Positions 25,560 to 35,311 are shown, counted from the stretch's first letter. The stretch: DNA of 55,125 nt from an uncultured bacterium (GCA_902774905.1 CACYKF010000019.1:1-55125); one strand, 5' to 3'. Translations and numbers: made by a program. Notes: a model not told the origin generated them from the sequence alone.

Positions 25560-27390
25560 TATAAATTTCCTCTATATTATGTGTCAATCCGCCTAAACTT
25601 GACGGGTAGATATTTTTGAATTTATCTCTTATTGCAACTATTCTTATCGGCGAATAAATATAAATCATAGGTTTTTGAGTGTAAACTATATCCTGATATT
25701 TATCATAATACACTTTTCTGTCCTCAAATTTTGTTGCAAGAGCACCTTTGTCAAACATCTCATCTAATTCTTTTTCCCAAGGTAAAATTCCGACCTTACC
25801 TTCCGCAGGAGTACGCATGTTAAACATGTGAAGCCGTCCATCAGACAGCCAGACATTTTTCCCGCCGTTTGGCTCTAACGGAGAGCCTGTCAAACCCATT
25901 ATGACCATATCCCAGTCAAAAGTTGAAACAAGTTTATTTACAAGCGAATTAAACTCTATCGGTTTGAAATTAACTTTCATTCCCAAATCTTCCAAATCCT
26001 GTTTGACCATAACCCCGATTGCCTCGCGCTCGGTGTTGCCGGCATTTGTATAAAGGTTAAATTCAACTCTGTTACCGTCTTTGTCAAAGAGTCTGCCCTT
26101 TTTATCAGCTTTAAATCCTGATTTTTTGAGCAAAATTTTAGCGTTATTTACATCTCTATCATAAGGTTTTAATTTTTTATTGAGATAAATTGAATTAAGA
26201 GTTTCAGGAGTAAAAAGCGGAACTCCCATACCGTTTGCGATATTTAAAACCATATTTTTTCGGTCAACGGCATAATCTACTGCTCTGCGAAAGTTCAAAT
26301 CATTAAACCATTTTTGTTTGACGGGTTCTACATAATATTTACCTTTTTCATTTTTTCTTGTATTCAGGTTCATTGAAATATACATAGTTCCCGTATCAGG
26401 TCCTAAATTATAGAGTTTAAAATCTGAATGCGGCTCTAATGACTTATACCTTGCAACTTTTGAGCCCTGCAAAGATATAACATCAAGTTCTTTGGCTTCA
26501 AATTTTAAAACTTCATTATTCAAATCCCCGACAATTAAATATACAAGTTTATCAAGATATGGCAATTTTTCATTTTTGGTATTTATTTCGTAATAGTTCG
26601 GATTTCTTTCAAACACAACCCTTTGTGCAGGAACATATTCTTTTAATTTGAACGCTCCTGATACAACAAAATCTTTAGGCTTTGCATTAGTAGAAAGGAA
26701 TGAATCAAAATATGCGCTTCCCTTTTGGACTGCATTGTAAAATACATGTTTAGGGGCTATTGAAGTTGATAACATTCTCAAAAAAGGAGCATAAGGTTCA
26801 GGGGTAACAAAAACCACAATATCATCACCATATTTTCTTACAGTAGGAAGTTTACCGTTTATTACAAGTGAATCTCTTGTAGAAGTATCTCCTAACCCTG
26901 CAAAAATTATGTTTTGCCAAGTAAACACAACATCATCAGCCGTAATAGGTTTGCCGTCTGACCATTTAATCCCATGCCTTAAATATATTGTATAAACTTT
27001 ACCGTCAGGTGAAATTGTGTAACCTTTTGCAAGTTTTGGAGAAACTTCACCAGTTATAGGATTAGTAGTAAAAAGCCCGTCATACATGACTCCTGATAAA
27101 ATTGCAGATGTATTGTCTTTACAATTAAACGGATTAAATGTTTTTGGACCTTCACCTATAGTTGAAGCAACAAGAGTACCGCCAAAAGTTCCGACAGGCA
27201 CCTGAGATTGGAGATAATCAATCCCTTTTAGTGTTACATTTTTAGGCATAGTATAAGCAGAGGCCAAATTAGCCTGATGCGTAAAGGTATTATTTATGAT
27301 TTTGGGCGGAACATCACGAATTATACACGCTTTACATAAAAGCGCAATAAAAGCCAAAAACAATAAAACCCTAAACACTCTCCCTGTCAT
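25534..27390 (-). CDS. Peptide-binding protein of an ABC transporter (SBP family 5)
   Basis: Extracytoplasmic family-5 solute-binding protein (618 aa). The N-terminal ~22 residues form a signal sequence ending LLCKACI. A lipobox is only weakly matched (Lys at -2), so lipoprotein status is uncertain. Family segments: FNPFNCKDNTSAILSGVMYD, LRHGIKWSDGKPITADDVVF, and FRRAVDYAVDRKNMV. It leads the operon SBP-OppB-OppC(-MgtC). No ATPase subunits are in the window, so they must be encoded elsewhere. An extended -10 lies 6 nt before the ATG. Confidence 0.9.
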   Translation of the reverse strand: MTGRVFRVLLFLAFIALLCKACIIRDVPPKIINNTFTHQANLASAYTMPKNVTLKGIDYLQSQVPVGTFGGTLVASTIGEGPKTFNPFNCKDNTSAILSGVMYDGLFTTNPITGEVSPKLAKGYTISPDGKVYTIYLRHGIKWSDGKPITADDVVFTWQNIIFAGLGDTSTRDSLVINGKLPTVRKYGDDIVVFVTPEPYAPFLRMLSTSIAPKHVFYNAVQKGSAYFDSFLSTNAKPKDFVVSGAFKLKEYVPAQRVVFERNPNYYEINTKNEKLPYLDKLVYLIVGDLNNEVLKFEAKELDVISLQGSKVARYKSLEPHSDFKLYNLGPDTGTMYISMNLNTRKNEKGKYYVEPVKQKWFNDLNFRRAVDYAVDRKNMVLNIANGMGVPLFTPETLNSIYLNKKLKPYDRDVNNAKILLKKSGFKADKKGRLFDKDGNRVEFNLYTNAGNTEREAIGVMVKQDLEDLGMKVNFKPIEFNSLVNKLVSTFDWDMVIMGLTGSPLEPNGGKNVWLSDGRLHMFNMRTPAEGKVGILPWEKELDEMFDKGALATKFEDRKVYYDKYQDIVYTQKPMIYIYSPIRIVAIRDKFKNIYPSSLGGLTHNIEEIYIGHDKVHN

Positions 27391-27396
27391 GCTTTT

Positions 27397-27405
27397 ATAA
27401 TAACA
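27397..27405 (-). promoter_or_regulatory. Extended -10 of a leaderless gene
   Basis: Minus-strand TGTTATTAT, hexamer at 27397-27402, ends 6 nt before the ATG at 27390. The sequence TTTATGTTATTATAAA is identical to that before the gene starting at 14776. Confidence 0.55.
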
Positions 27406-27480
27406 TAAATTATAATTTTTGCATTAGTTATGTGTATATTATTGTATTGTTACGAAATATAATAAAAAACTTTACCAAGT

Positions 27481-27510
27481 TTGCAATAAATGAGTTGTAT
27501 GTAGTACAAT
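27481..27510 (+). promoter_or_regulatory. Promoter of the class II ribonucleotide reductase
   Basis: TTGCAA (27481-27486), an 18-bp spacer, and TACAAT (27505-27510). The predicted leader is ~78 nt. No cobalamin riboswitch architecture or clear NrdR boxes were seen in it. Confidence 0.5.
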
Positions 27511-27594
27511 TTTTATAAGCACTCTTATTTGGGGCATGCTTATTTTTTGGGAAATGTATTAATATATTATAATTTACAGACTATGGAGGTTAAT

Positions 27595-29592
27595 GTGTCA
27601 GACACTTGTTTAGAAGAAAAACTCGATCTTACCGAGAACGCAATTAAGGTCTTGGAAAGACGCTATTTGAAGAGAGATAAGGATGGGAATTGTATTGAAA
27701 CTCCGTCAGATATGTTCCACAGAGTAGCAGATACTATTGCATCAGGAGATTTGAAATTCGGCAAATCGGAAGAAGAAGTTAAAAAACTTGCAGACAGATT
27801 TTATCGTGCAATTACAAACCGCTACTTTATGCCAAACTCTCCGACATTGATGAATGCAGGCAGAGAATTGGGGCAATTGGCAGCATGCTTTGTATTGCCG
27901 GTTGAAGACAGCCTTGAAGGTATTTTTGAAACAGTTAAAAATACCGCACTCATTCACAAATCAGGCGGAGGCACAGGTTTTTCATTCTCAAGATTAAGAC
28001 CTAAAAACAGTGTAGTTCGTTCTACAATGGGTGTATCATCAGGTCCGGTTTCATTTATGAGCGTATTTAATGCTGCAACGGAAGCCGTAAAACAAGGCGG
28101 AACAAGACGCGGTGCAAATATGGGCATCTTAAGAGTTGACCACCCTGATATTTTAGATTTTATTGACTGCAAATCAGATAATAACCAGTTGAACAACTTT
28201 AATATTTCTGTTGCAATAACTGATAAATTTATGGATGCTTACCTTGCAAACCAAGATTATGATTTGGTTAATCCGCAAAATAATCAGGTTGTCGGCAGAT
28301 TAAGCGCAAAAGCGGTATTTGATAAAATTGTTGACGGTGCATGGAGAAACGGCGAACCGGGCATTATATTTATTGATAAAATGAATTATGACAACCCTAC
28401 TCCGCAAATCGGCGCTATCGAATCAACAAACCCTTGCGGTGAAGTACCGCTGCTTCCTTATGAAGCATGCAACCTCGGTTCAATAAACTTAGGCAGAATG
28501 ATGAAAGAAACATCCAACGGATGGGTTGTTGATTGGGATTTACTTGAAGAAACAACAAGAACTGCTATGAGATTTTTGGATAATGTAATTGCGGTAAATA
28601 ATTATCCGCTTCCACAAATTTCTGAAATGGTTCAAAATAACAGAAAAATCGGTCTTGGCGTCATGGGCTGGGCAGATATGCTAATGAAATCAGGTATTTC
28701 ATATTCAAGCGAAGAAGGGACAAGACTTGCAGGACAGGTTATGGAATTTATTGATTATGTTTCTAAAACAGAATCAATTGAAATGTCTAAAGAAAGAGGA
28801 AGATTTAACAACTTCACAGGCAGTATCTATGATCAGGATAATTACCTTTACAACAAATACAAAGGCAAATCTGCAGGCAAAATTTCTGATGAACAATGGG
28901 CAGAACTTGATAAACAAATTAAACAATACGGTTTGAGAAACGCAACAACAACATGTATTGCTCCGACAGGAACCATTTCCATGATTGCCGGTGCATCAGG
29001 CGGGGTTGAACCGTTATTTGGTTTGGTATTCTCAAGACTTATCATGGATAAGACTGAAATGCTTGAAGTTAACCCGATATTTAAAGACTATATGATTTCA
29101 CACGGTTTATACAGTGATGAATTGATGTCAAAAATTGCGGTGGACGGTTCAATTGCTCATGTTGACGGTGTAAGTGATGATGTCAAAAAGATTTTCTATA
29201 CTGCGCATGATGTTACACCGTATTGGCATGTTAAAATGCAGGCTGCATTCCAACTTCACACGGATAACGCAGTATCAAAAACAGTAAACTTTGTTGAATC
29301 TGCAACAAGAGAAGACATTAAAGAAGCATATATTTTGGCATACAAAAATAATCTGAAAGGAATTACGGTTTACAGAAATAACTCACGCCAATTCCAACCG
29401 ATGAATTTGGATGCTAAAAAGAAAGACAGTATTGAAATCAAGCCTGTCGTTGAAGATAAGATTGAGAGCGTTGAAGAATACAACCCGACAGGGGAAATTA
29501 AAGAAGTTAAATGCCCTGAATGCGGAACAAAAATTCAGATGGCAGAAGGATGCTTTATTTGCCCAAGTTGCGGATATTCAGGTTGCGCTTAA
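27595..29592 (+). CDS. nrdJ: Adenosylcobalamin-dependent (class II) ribonucleotide reductase
   Basis: Reduces ribonucleotides to deoxyribonucleotides with B12 as radical source, independent of oxygen. Motifs: PNSPTLMNAGRELGQLAACF, SGGGTGFSFSRLRP, STNPCGEVPL (catalytic Cys), and the ATTTCIAPTGTISMIAG phosphate-binding loop. The C-terminus is a zinc ribbon (CPECG...CPSCGYSGC) typical of NrdJ. The GTG at 27595-27597 is chosen because GGAGG sits 5 nt upstream; an ATG 12 nt earlier contains that ribosome-binding site, and the frame extends further back without one. 665 aa. Stands alone. Confidence 0.93.
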   Translation: MSDTCLEEKLDLTENAIKVLERRYLKRDKDGNCIETPSDMFHRVADTIASGDLKFGKSEEEVKKLADRFYRAITNRYFMPNSPTLMNAGRELGQLAACFVLPVEDSLEGIFETVKNTALIHKSGGGTGFSFSRLRPKNSVVRSTMGVSSGPVSFMSVFNAATEAVKQGGTRRGANMGILRVDHPDILDFIDCKSDNNQLNNFNISVAITDKFMDAYLANQDYDLVNPQNNQVVGRLSAKAVFDKIVDGAWRNGEPGIIFIDKMNYDNPTPQIGAIESTNPCGEVPLLPYEACNLGSINLGRMMKETSNGWVVDWDLLEETTRTAMRFLDNVIAVNNYPLPQISEMVQNNRKIGLGVMGWADMLMKSGISYSSEEGTRLAGQVMEFIDYVSKTESIEMSKERGRFNNFTGSIYDQDNYLYNKYKGKSAGKISDEQWAELDKQIKQYGLRNATTTCIAPTGTISMIAGASGGVEPLFGLVFSRLIMDKTEMLEVNPIFKDYMISHGLYSDELMSKIAVDGSIAHVDGVSDDVKKIFYTAHDVTPYWHVKMQAAFQLHTDNAVSKTVNFVESATREDIKEAYILAYKNNLKGITVYRNNSRQFQPMNLDAKKKDSIEIKPVVEDKIESVEEYNPTGEIKEVKCPECGTKIQMAEGCFICPSCGYSGCA

Positions 29593-29620
29593 TATTTAAA
29601 GATATTTAGGCAATACATTA

Positions 29621-29655
29621 AAAATACCATCCTTAAAATAAAGGATGGTATTTTT
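29621..29655 (+). terminator. Rho-independent terminator after nrdJ
   Basis: Long stem ACCATCCTT/AAGGATGGT with loop aaaata and A/T tracts on both sides. It can work in both directions, but it lies directly after nrdJ. Confidence 0.85.
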
Positions 29656-29691
29656 ATATAATAAAATTTTTATTTAAAATACATTGCATAA

Positions 29692-29727
29692 AAAAACAGA
29701 GTCACAAATAAATGCGACTCTGTTTTA
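29692..29727 (-). terminator. Rho-independent terminator after secY
   Basis: Stem AAAACAGAGTC/GACTCTGTTTT with a 12-nt loop. On the minus strand the stem runs into seven T. It ends the rpsE-rpmD-rplO-secY transcript. Confidence 0.85.
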
Positions 29728-29750
29728 TGTGTTTATTTAATGCTACCTGA

Positions 29751-31091
29751 TTAATCATCTTTTAAGAATGATTCATAATTTCTCGCCAACAGGTGAGAAC
29801 GAACCTGATTGATTAAATCAAGTGCAACACCAACCATAATGATTAAAGATGTAGCACCGATACCCTGAAGGGTCTCAATCTTGGTAATGTAACTACCAAA
29901 TGACGGTACCAAAGCAATTATACCAAGTCCTATTGCACCGATAAATATAACTTTTGATAAGATTTTATCAAGTGCCTCAGCTGTAGGTTTCCCCGGTTTG
30001 ATACCGGGAATTGATGAGCCATATTTTTTCAGGTTATCCGCAATATCCTTTGGCTGCATATTAGGCATAATTGAAGCATAAAAGAAAGTTAATGCAATAA
30101 TTAAACCAACATATATAAGATAATACGGAATTCCGTCAGGACTCAAAAAGTGATTCATACTTATAATAATATGTTTCAACTGAGCGGATTTTATGCTTGC
30201 CTGACCAACCATTGCAAGAATAGTTGACGGGAATAACAAAATTGCGATAGCAAAGATGATAGGCATAACCCCGCCGGGATTAAGTTTAAACGGAATGAAA
30301 GAATTCATACCGCCATAAACCTTATTACCAATTTGGCGTTTAGGGTTTACAATAATTACCTTTCTTACCGCCTCCTGCATGATAACGATTAAAATCGTTG
30401 CACAGAAAAAGATTGTAAGTAAAAGTAATAAAGCAAGTTGCATACTCGGACTTGCCTTTACAAGTTGATAAGTTCTTTGGGCATAAACAGGAATACCTGA
30501 TAAAATACCGCAAAAGATTATCAGCGAACCGCCGTTACCAATGCCTTTTTCGGTTATCAGTTCTGAAATCCACATAACAAGCACCGCTCCGGCACTAAGT
30601 ATGCAGACTGAATTGATATAGAATAATACATGGTTTACATTCGGAATTACCGCTCCCGGCAAATGATGCAAGAAGAGCATAAATATAAACCCTTGGAATA
30701 TAGCAAGTACAACCGTAAATATTCTCGTATATTGAGATAATTTGCGTCTGCCTTCTTCACCCTCTTCTTTTTGCAATTTTTCCAAAGCCGGAATAACAAC
30801 TGAAACAAGTTGAACGATAATTGAAGATGTAATGAACGGTCCGATACCCAATGCCAAAATGGATACTTTACCTAACGCACCGCCGGAAAATAAATCCAAA
30901 AAACCTATGATATTGTTTCCTGATGCAATTGTAGAAAATACCTGATTGTTAATTCCATACAAAGGAATCTGAACCCCGAATCTCCAAACTGCTATCATTA
31001 ACAATGTGAAAAGGATTTTTTGTTTTAATCCCGACGCATTCCACATCGACATCAAGTCTTCTGTAGAAGGTGCTTTAATTTCATTAGCCAT
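29751..31091 (-). CDS. secY: Protein translocase subunit SecY
   Basis: Ten-helix channel of the Sec translocon. Recognised by the start (LKQKILFTLLMIAVWRFGVQ), the FLDLFSGGAL plug region, GIGPFITSSIIVQL, and KKYGSSIPGIKPGKPT near the C-terminal cytoplasmic loop. 446 aa is normal. The ATG shares a base with the rplO stop. Downstream is a strong terminator, so adk/map/infA, which often follow secY, are not linked here. Confidence 0.96.
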   Translation of the reverse strand: MANEIKAPSTEDLMSMWNASGLKQKILFTLLMIAVWRFGVQIPLYGINNQVFSTIASGNNIIGFLDLFSGGALGKVSILALGIGPFITSSIIVQLVSVVIPALEKLQKEEGEEGRRKLSQYTRIFTVVLAIFQGFIFMLFLHHLPGAVIPNVNHVLFYINSVCILSAGAVLVMWISELITEKGIGNGGSLIIFCGILSGIPVYAQRTYQLVKASPSMQLALLLLLTIFFCATILIVIMQEAVRKVIIVNPKRQIGNKVYGGMNSFIPFKLNPGGVMPIIFAIAILLFPSTILAMVGQASIKSAQLKHIIISMNHFLSPDGIPYYLIYVGLIIALTFFYASIMPNMQPKDIADNLKKYGSSIPGIKPGKPTAEALDKILSKVIFIGAIGLGIIALVPSFGSYITKIETLQGIGATSLIIMVGVALDLINQVRSHLLARNYESFLKDD

Positions 31092-31540
31092 TATACTATT
31101 TCAACCTTTCCGCCTGCGGCTTCAATTTTTTCTTTTGCTGACGGTGTAAAATATGCAGCCTTGACTGTAACAGCATTTTTAATTTCACCGTTGCCCAAAA
31201 CTCTCAAACCAACACAGTCTGATTTGATTGTCATTCTTTCTTTCAATGTTTCCAATGAAACTTCTTTAAGACCCAATGCATCAAGTCTGCCAACATTGAT
31301 TTGTGCATAATTAACTTTTGAATATACCTGGAAACCTTTTAATTTAGGTAATCTTCTGTATGCAGGCATCTGACCGCCTTCAAAACCTCTTTTTGAAGCG
31401 TTACCTGATCTTTGACCTTCACCGTTGTGACCTCTGCTTGAAGTTTTACCACAACCTGATGAACGACCACGACCAACACGAACGGATTTTTTTGTTGCAC
31501 CCTTTGCCGGTCTTAAATCTTCTAATGTTATATTAGCCAT
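31091..31540 (-). CDS. rplO: 50S ribosomal protein L15
   Basis: 149 aa with the L15 N-terminal Gly/Arg-rich tail: RVGRGRSSGCGKTSSRGHNG, and FEGGQMPAYRRLPKLKGF. The 80-bp gap to rpmD contains a small GGGC-ttactc-GCCC hairpin (31565-31578), probably a short dispersed palindrome. Overlaps secY by one base. Confidence 0.96.
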   Translation of the reverse strand: MANITLEDLRPAKGATKKSVRVGRGRSSGCGKTSSRGHNGEGQRSGNASKRGFEGGQMPAYRRLPKLKGFQVYSKVNYAQINVGRLDALGLKEVSLETLKERMTIKSDCVGLRVLGNGEIKNAVTVKAAYFTPSAKEKIEAAGGKVEIV

Positions 31541-31620
31541 TTTTTCCTTCTTTCTTTAAATGCCGGGCGAGTAAGCCCAACCTACTTTGTAATTTACATT
31601 ATTAATATTTAAGCAGGCAA

Positions 31621-31815
31621 CTATTTAACAATCTCAACCAAATGAGATACTTTGTTTACCATACCTAAAATTGTAGGAGTTGAAGCATGTTCAACAACCT
31701 GATCTTTTTTTGATAAGCCCAAACCTGCAACAACACGTCTTTGCTTTTCGTTTGAACCGATTAAACTTTTAACAAGTTTAATTTGAATTTTTTCTGCTGT
31801 TTTTTTATTTGCCAT
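31621..31815 (-). CDS. rpmD: 50S ribosomal protein L30
   Basis: 64 aa. The L30 pattern is clear: IKLVKSLIGSNEKQRRVVAG, LGLSKKDQVVEHASTPTILG, MVNKVSHLV. It sits 22 bp after rpsE in the usual S5-L30-L15-SecY order. Confidence 0.95.
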   Translation of the reverse strand: MANKKTAEKIQIKLVKSLIGSNEKQRRVVAGLGLSKKDQVVEHASTPTILGMVNKVSHLVEIVK

Positions 31816-31837
31816 TTTTTTATTCCTTTATAATTTA

Positions 31838-32503
31838 CTAATTTAAAAATTCTGCCATTGAAAGACCGCGTTTTTTAGCCATTTCGCCAAATGTTGTCAA
31901 AGATTTCAAAGCTTCAAATGTAGCATAAGCAGCATTCAAAGGAGCCTTTGAACCTAAGGATTTAGCCAAAATGTTTTCGATACCTGCAAGTTCCAATACT
32001 GAACGAACAGCACCACCTGCAATAATACCTGTACCTTGTGAAGCAGGTCTTAACATAACACATCCTGCACCTGATTTTGCCTGAACAGGGTGAGGAATTG
32101 TTGTTTTGAAAATAGGAACATTGATAACATTTTTTCTTCCGGCAGCAATTGCTTTTTGAATAGCAATAATAACTTCTGATGCCTTAGCACATCCGATACC
32201 GACCTGACCTTTTTTGTTACCAACAATAACGATTGCTCTGAATGATAATTTTTTACCACCTTTAACAACCTTTGTTACACGACTGATTTGAACTACATTT
32301 TCAGTCCATTCTGATTGCGGTTTTTCTTCTGCAACTGTTTCGATTTTTTGCTTTTTACCACGACCGCGTCTTGATTTAGCAGGTTTTTCTTCTGCTACTG
32401 CTTCGGTTACTTCTGCAGTTTCTTCTGCTGCCGGAGTTTCCTGTGCAACTTCAGTTGATGTTTCTTCAACAACTTCAGCCTTTAATTCTTCATTGTTTTC
32501 CAT
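31838..32503 (-). CDS. rpsE: 30S ribosomal protein S5 with N-terminal extension
   Basis: The S5 core begins near residue 65 ([18 protein letters not shown], then [15 protein letters not shown] and [19 protein letters not shown]). It is preceded by ~45 acidic Glu/Ala/Val/Thr-rich residues and a basic patch [11 protein letters not shown], giving 221 aa against the usual ~165-170. GAAAGG 9 nt upstream fits the ATG. It is first in its transcript: rplR, the usual upstream neighbour, is replaced by a promoter and a TPR gene. Confidence 0.95.
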   Translation of the reverse strand: MENNEELKAEVVEETSTEVAQETPAAEETAEVTEAVAEEKPAKSRRGRGKKQKIETVAEEKPQSEWTENVVQISRVTKVVKGGKKLSFRAIVIVGNKKGQVGIGCAKASEVIIAIQKAIAAGRKNVINVPIFKTTIPHPVQAKSGAGCVMLRPASQGTGIIAGGAVRSVLELAGIENILAKSLGSKAPLNAAYATFEALKSLTTFGEMAKKRGLSMAEFLN

Positions 32504-32563
32504 TGATTTTTACCTTTCTTAAATGTTAAAAATGCTATTTAAAGGGCTAACCTTTATGAAACA

Positions 32564-32608
32564 AATACGCCAAACACAAGCCAACAAAGGCTCTTTGGAA
32601 ATCGTATT
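32564..32608 (-). promoter_or_regulatory. Structured leader hairpin upstream of rpsE
   Basis: On the minus strand the leader folds as nested stems: AATACG/CGTATT, CCAAA/TTTGG and AGCC/GGCT around a tttgtt loop, with small internal loops. It lies between the rpsE promoter and the gene. A second small hairpin AAAGG-ttagc-CCTTT (32541-32555) follows. Position suggests a ribosomal-protein autoregulatory leader; this is inference. Confidence 0.45.
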
Positions 32609-32632
32609 CAATTTATAACTTCTGACAGAGAC

Positions 32633-32661
32633 AAATTAACATAAAAAATATATAGTGTCAA
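32633..32661 (-). promoter_or_regulatory. Promoter of rpsE-rpmD-rplO-secY
   Basis: On the minus strand a consensus TTGACA (32656-32661), a 17-bp spacer, then TAATTT (32633-32638). It starts 8 bp after the TPR gene stop and gives a leader of ~120 nt. Confidence 0.7.
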
Positions 32662-32668
32662 GTGATTA

Positions 32669-34339
32669 CTATATTTCAAACAAACTGTGAAGACGACTTT
32701 TTATATCATCTTCGTCAAGTTCATCGGTTAATTTATTCAAATCCATTGCCATTTGATAATAATTTGCCGCATCATTTATAAATCCCATTTTTTGACTTGC
32801 TCTGCCTGCATTAAAATAAGCAAGTGTATAATTGGGATTGAGATTTATTGCTGTCTCAAAATATTCTAATGATTCTTCCGCATCTTCAAGTCCGTCTAAA
32901 TACAAAATACCTAAATTATTTTGCGAATATTCATTATCAGGGTTAATTTCAATCGCTTTGTGATACGCTACTAATGCTTCCTCAAGATAATCTTTTTCCC
33001 ATAAGGCTACACCAAGTTTTGAATACCCTCTTTCCTCATCAGGATTCAGAGTAACCGCATCACAATATGAATGAATTGCCTTATCCAAATCATAGTCAGC
33101 CATATAAATATCACCCAAAGCAATATATAAATCATAATTGTTTGGATCTAAGATTATTCCCGCCTGATAAGTTGAAACTGCCGCTTCAACATTTCCCTTT
33201 TCGCCCGCATAAATTGCACCAAGCGCCTGACATACAATAGATGTCCATTCAGGATCGGGGTTTAAGGAAATTGCTTTCTGATAATGCGCAATAGCATCAT
33301 CATATAATTCCGCCTTTGCATAAGCATAACCTAAAGAATTGTTATAAAACGGATTTTCGGAATCATTTTCTACCGCAAGTTTAAACGCACTTATTGAATT
33401 TAATTTGTCCTCTTTATTCATATATAGATGACCGAGTTCATAATATATTTGCGCCTTATCAATATCAAATTCCAAAAGTCTTTCGTAACAATCAATCGCT
33501 TCATCAGTGTTTTCAGGGTAATAAGCCTGCAAAATTCCTGCAAGTTTTACTAAAACATCACGATTTAGCGGATTTTCTTCCAAAACTTTCCTGTAACATT
33601 CTGTCGTTAATTCCAAATCGTTACTTTTGAGAGCCAAATCTCCCATTTTTGAATAGAAATACTCGCGTTTTACAGTCTTTTCAACGGCATTTTTATAAAC
33701 ACTATTTGCCCTGTCATACATCTTGAAGTGTTCCAAGAACTTGCCGACAGTTGAATAAGAAAACACACTCATATCGCTTGATATGTTATTGTAAAACATC
33801 TTTAAGGCGGTTCTGTCCCATGCAAGCATAACGCTTCCTGATAAAAAGTAATATAAAAATCTTACATAGTCATTAAAATTGCCGTTTTGAGAATTAATTT
33901 TTTCAAGAATTGATTGCGACATAATCATCCTTGAACGACCGGAATTTATACCGCTTATATCAATTGCAGACTTGTATTCACTTTCTGCAGCCTGATAATC
34001 CTGAGAAAGTTGCATAAAATAACCTGTATATAAATGAGCATTAACACTGTCAGGAGAAAGCGTAACCGCAGTTTGGCACTGTTCGATTGCACCATGAACA
34101 CTTATTTGCCCCTGTTCCCACATTAAAGATGCCAAACGATAGTATGCTTCAGGAATAGACGGGTCATATTTAACCGCATCAATATAGCAGTCAATCGCGG
34201 TTTGCAAATCCGAATTTTTTCGTTCAGTAAGATATTTTCTGTGTGCAATTCCCGCTTTTTCCAGATAATCCTGCGCTTTTTGCTGATATTGAGAGTTTGC
34301 CGCCCCTACTAACTTCGGCATAACTATTTGTTCTGACAT
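32669..34339 (-). CDS. Tetratricopeptide-repeat protein
   Basis: 556 aa with about ten TPR-like 34-residue units, clearest from about residue 255 to 540 (for example DEAIDCYERLLEFDIDKAQI, DDAIAHYQKAISLNPDPEW, EEALVAYHKAIEINPDNEYS). No signal peptide or membrane helix, so a cytoplasmic scaffold is likely. The middle (about 150-220) is a less regular helical segment. GGAG 7 nt before the ATG supports the start. Partner unknown. Confidence 0.85.
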   Translation of the reverse strand: MSEQIVMPKLVGAANSQYQQKAQDYLEKAGIAHRKYLTERKNSDLQTAIDCYIDAVKYDPSIPEAYYRLASLMWEQGQISVHGAIEQCQTAVTLSPDSVNAHLYTGYFMQLSQDYQAAESEYKSAIDISGINSGRSRMIMSQSILEKINSQNGNFNDYVRFLYYFLSGSVMLAWDRTALKMFYNNISSDMSVFSYSTVGKFLEHFKMYDRANSVYKNAVEKTVKREYFYSKMGDLALKSNDLELTTECYRKVLEENPLNRDVLVKLAGILQAYYPENTDEAIDCYERLLEFDIDKAQIYYELGHLYMNKEDKLNSISAFKLAVENDSENPFYNNSLGYAYAKAELYDDAIAHYQKAISLNPDPEWTSIVCQALGAIYAGEKGNVEAAVSTYQAGIILDPNNYDLYIALGDIYMADYDLDKAIHSYCDAVTLNPDEERGYSKLGVALWEKDYLEEALVAYHKAIEINPDNEYSQNNLGILYLDGLEDAEESLEYFETAINLNPNYTLAYFNAGRASQKMGFINDAANYYQMAMDLNKLTDELDEDDIKSRLHSLFEI

Positions 34340-34413
34340 TATAATGCTCCAATAAACTGATTTAATTAATTAAACGAAAAACAACTTCTTATCTTTAACA
34401 ATTTTATAAAATC

Positions 34414-35310
34414 TCATACATTTGTATTAGATTGGTTATATATATAATTTTTAATTTTTTGAAGTGATTTTGTTTCTTCTCTTTCTTCTTTTATTGATTG
34501 GGCAAGTAGATTTTCTACAATTTTAATTTTTTCGGATAGCATAAGTTCTTTGCCAAAATCGCTCAGTTCTTCTTGATTAACTTTTTTACCGAGTTTTTTA
34601 AGTATTTTTGCGTAGTGGTAATCCTGTTTATAAGCATGTTCTTCCATTTGCATGCTAAAACGAATAAACTTCAGAAATACGATTTTTGTACTAAAAGGAA
34701 GTAAATTTATGAATTTTGATGTCGCATGCTCGGCAGTTTTTAAAATATCTTCGGGTTTAACATTTTCTGCGCCCTCATTATAAAAATATTTTTCGTAAAA
34801 TTTTACAAATTTATGGCTCAACGGATTATCAAAAAACGCTCTTTCGCTTCTTAAAAATTTCGGATTTAGCAGGAAATCGAGTACATGAGTAGATTCGTGC
34901 ATAAGGGTTGGCAGAGTCCTGATACTGATTTTATCATTTTTTGTAACCGGGAGTTCCATTGCATAACCGACATACATGCCCATTTTTTCGACAACTCTCG
35001 TGCCACCCGCCAAATCATCGTCACCATAGTCTTTGAGCGGTACAATCGCGACATTTTTATTTTCGGGAGTACAAAAATTGTAGCAATCTTCAATTATATC
35101 CGCAGGATAATTATTTCTTTTCCCCTGATAGAGTTTAACAGTATTCCCAAATATTTTTTGGTTAATCTTATCCGCAGCCGCAAATCTTTGTGCCAAAGAG
35201 CCTTTGGCATAAGCGGAAGAAAATTTTGTCAGTCGGGGATGAATAATCATATTTAAAATAAAATGTCTAAAAAAATTTTTTGCCATGCCCCAAAAAGCAT
35301 GCATTTTCAT
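34414..35310 (-). CDS. Putative zinc metallopeptidase-like protein (HExxH)
   Basis: 298 aa with LMHESTHVLDFLL containing H138-E139-x2-H142, the zincin motif. A downstream acidic candidate third ligand lies in MQMEEHAYKQDYHY. The N-terminus is basic and hydrophobic (FFRHFILNMIIH), possibly a membrane-binding segment rather than a clear signal peptide. Family unassigned. A perfect 10-bp inverted repeat sits just before the ATG. Confidence 0.6.
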   Translation of the reverse strand: MKMHAFWGMAKNFFRHFILNMIIHPRLTKFSSAYAKGSLAQRFAAADKINQKIFGNTVKLYQGKRNNYPADIIEDCYNFCTPENKNVAIVPLKDYGDDDLAGGTRVVEKMGMYVGYAMELPVTKNDKISIRTLPTLMHESTHVLDFLLNPKFLRSERAFFDNPLSHKFVKFYEKYFYNEGAENVKPEDILKTAEHATSKFINLLPFSTKIVFLKFIRFSMQMEEHAYKQDYHYAKILKKLGKKVNQEELSDFGKELMLSEKIKIVENLLAQSIKEEREETKSLQKIKNYIYNQSNTNV

Positions 35311-35311
35311 T

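Noticed and set aside
25534-27390. Lipoprotein call for the binding protein
   Set aside because: The lipobox LLCKAC has Cys at -3 and Lys at -2, a poor match; reported as uncertain.
27511-27594. Cobalamin riboswitch or NrdR boxes before nrdJ
   Set aside because: The ~80-nt leader is too short and lacks the B12-box and paired NrdR-type sites.
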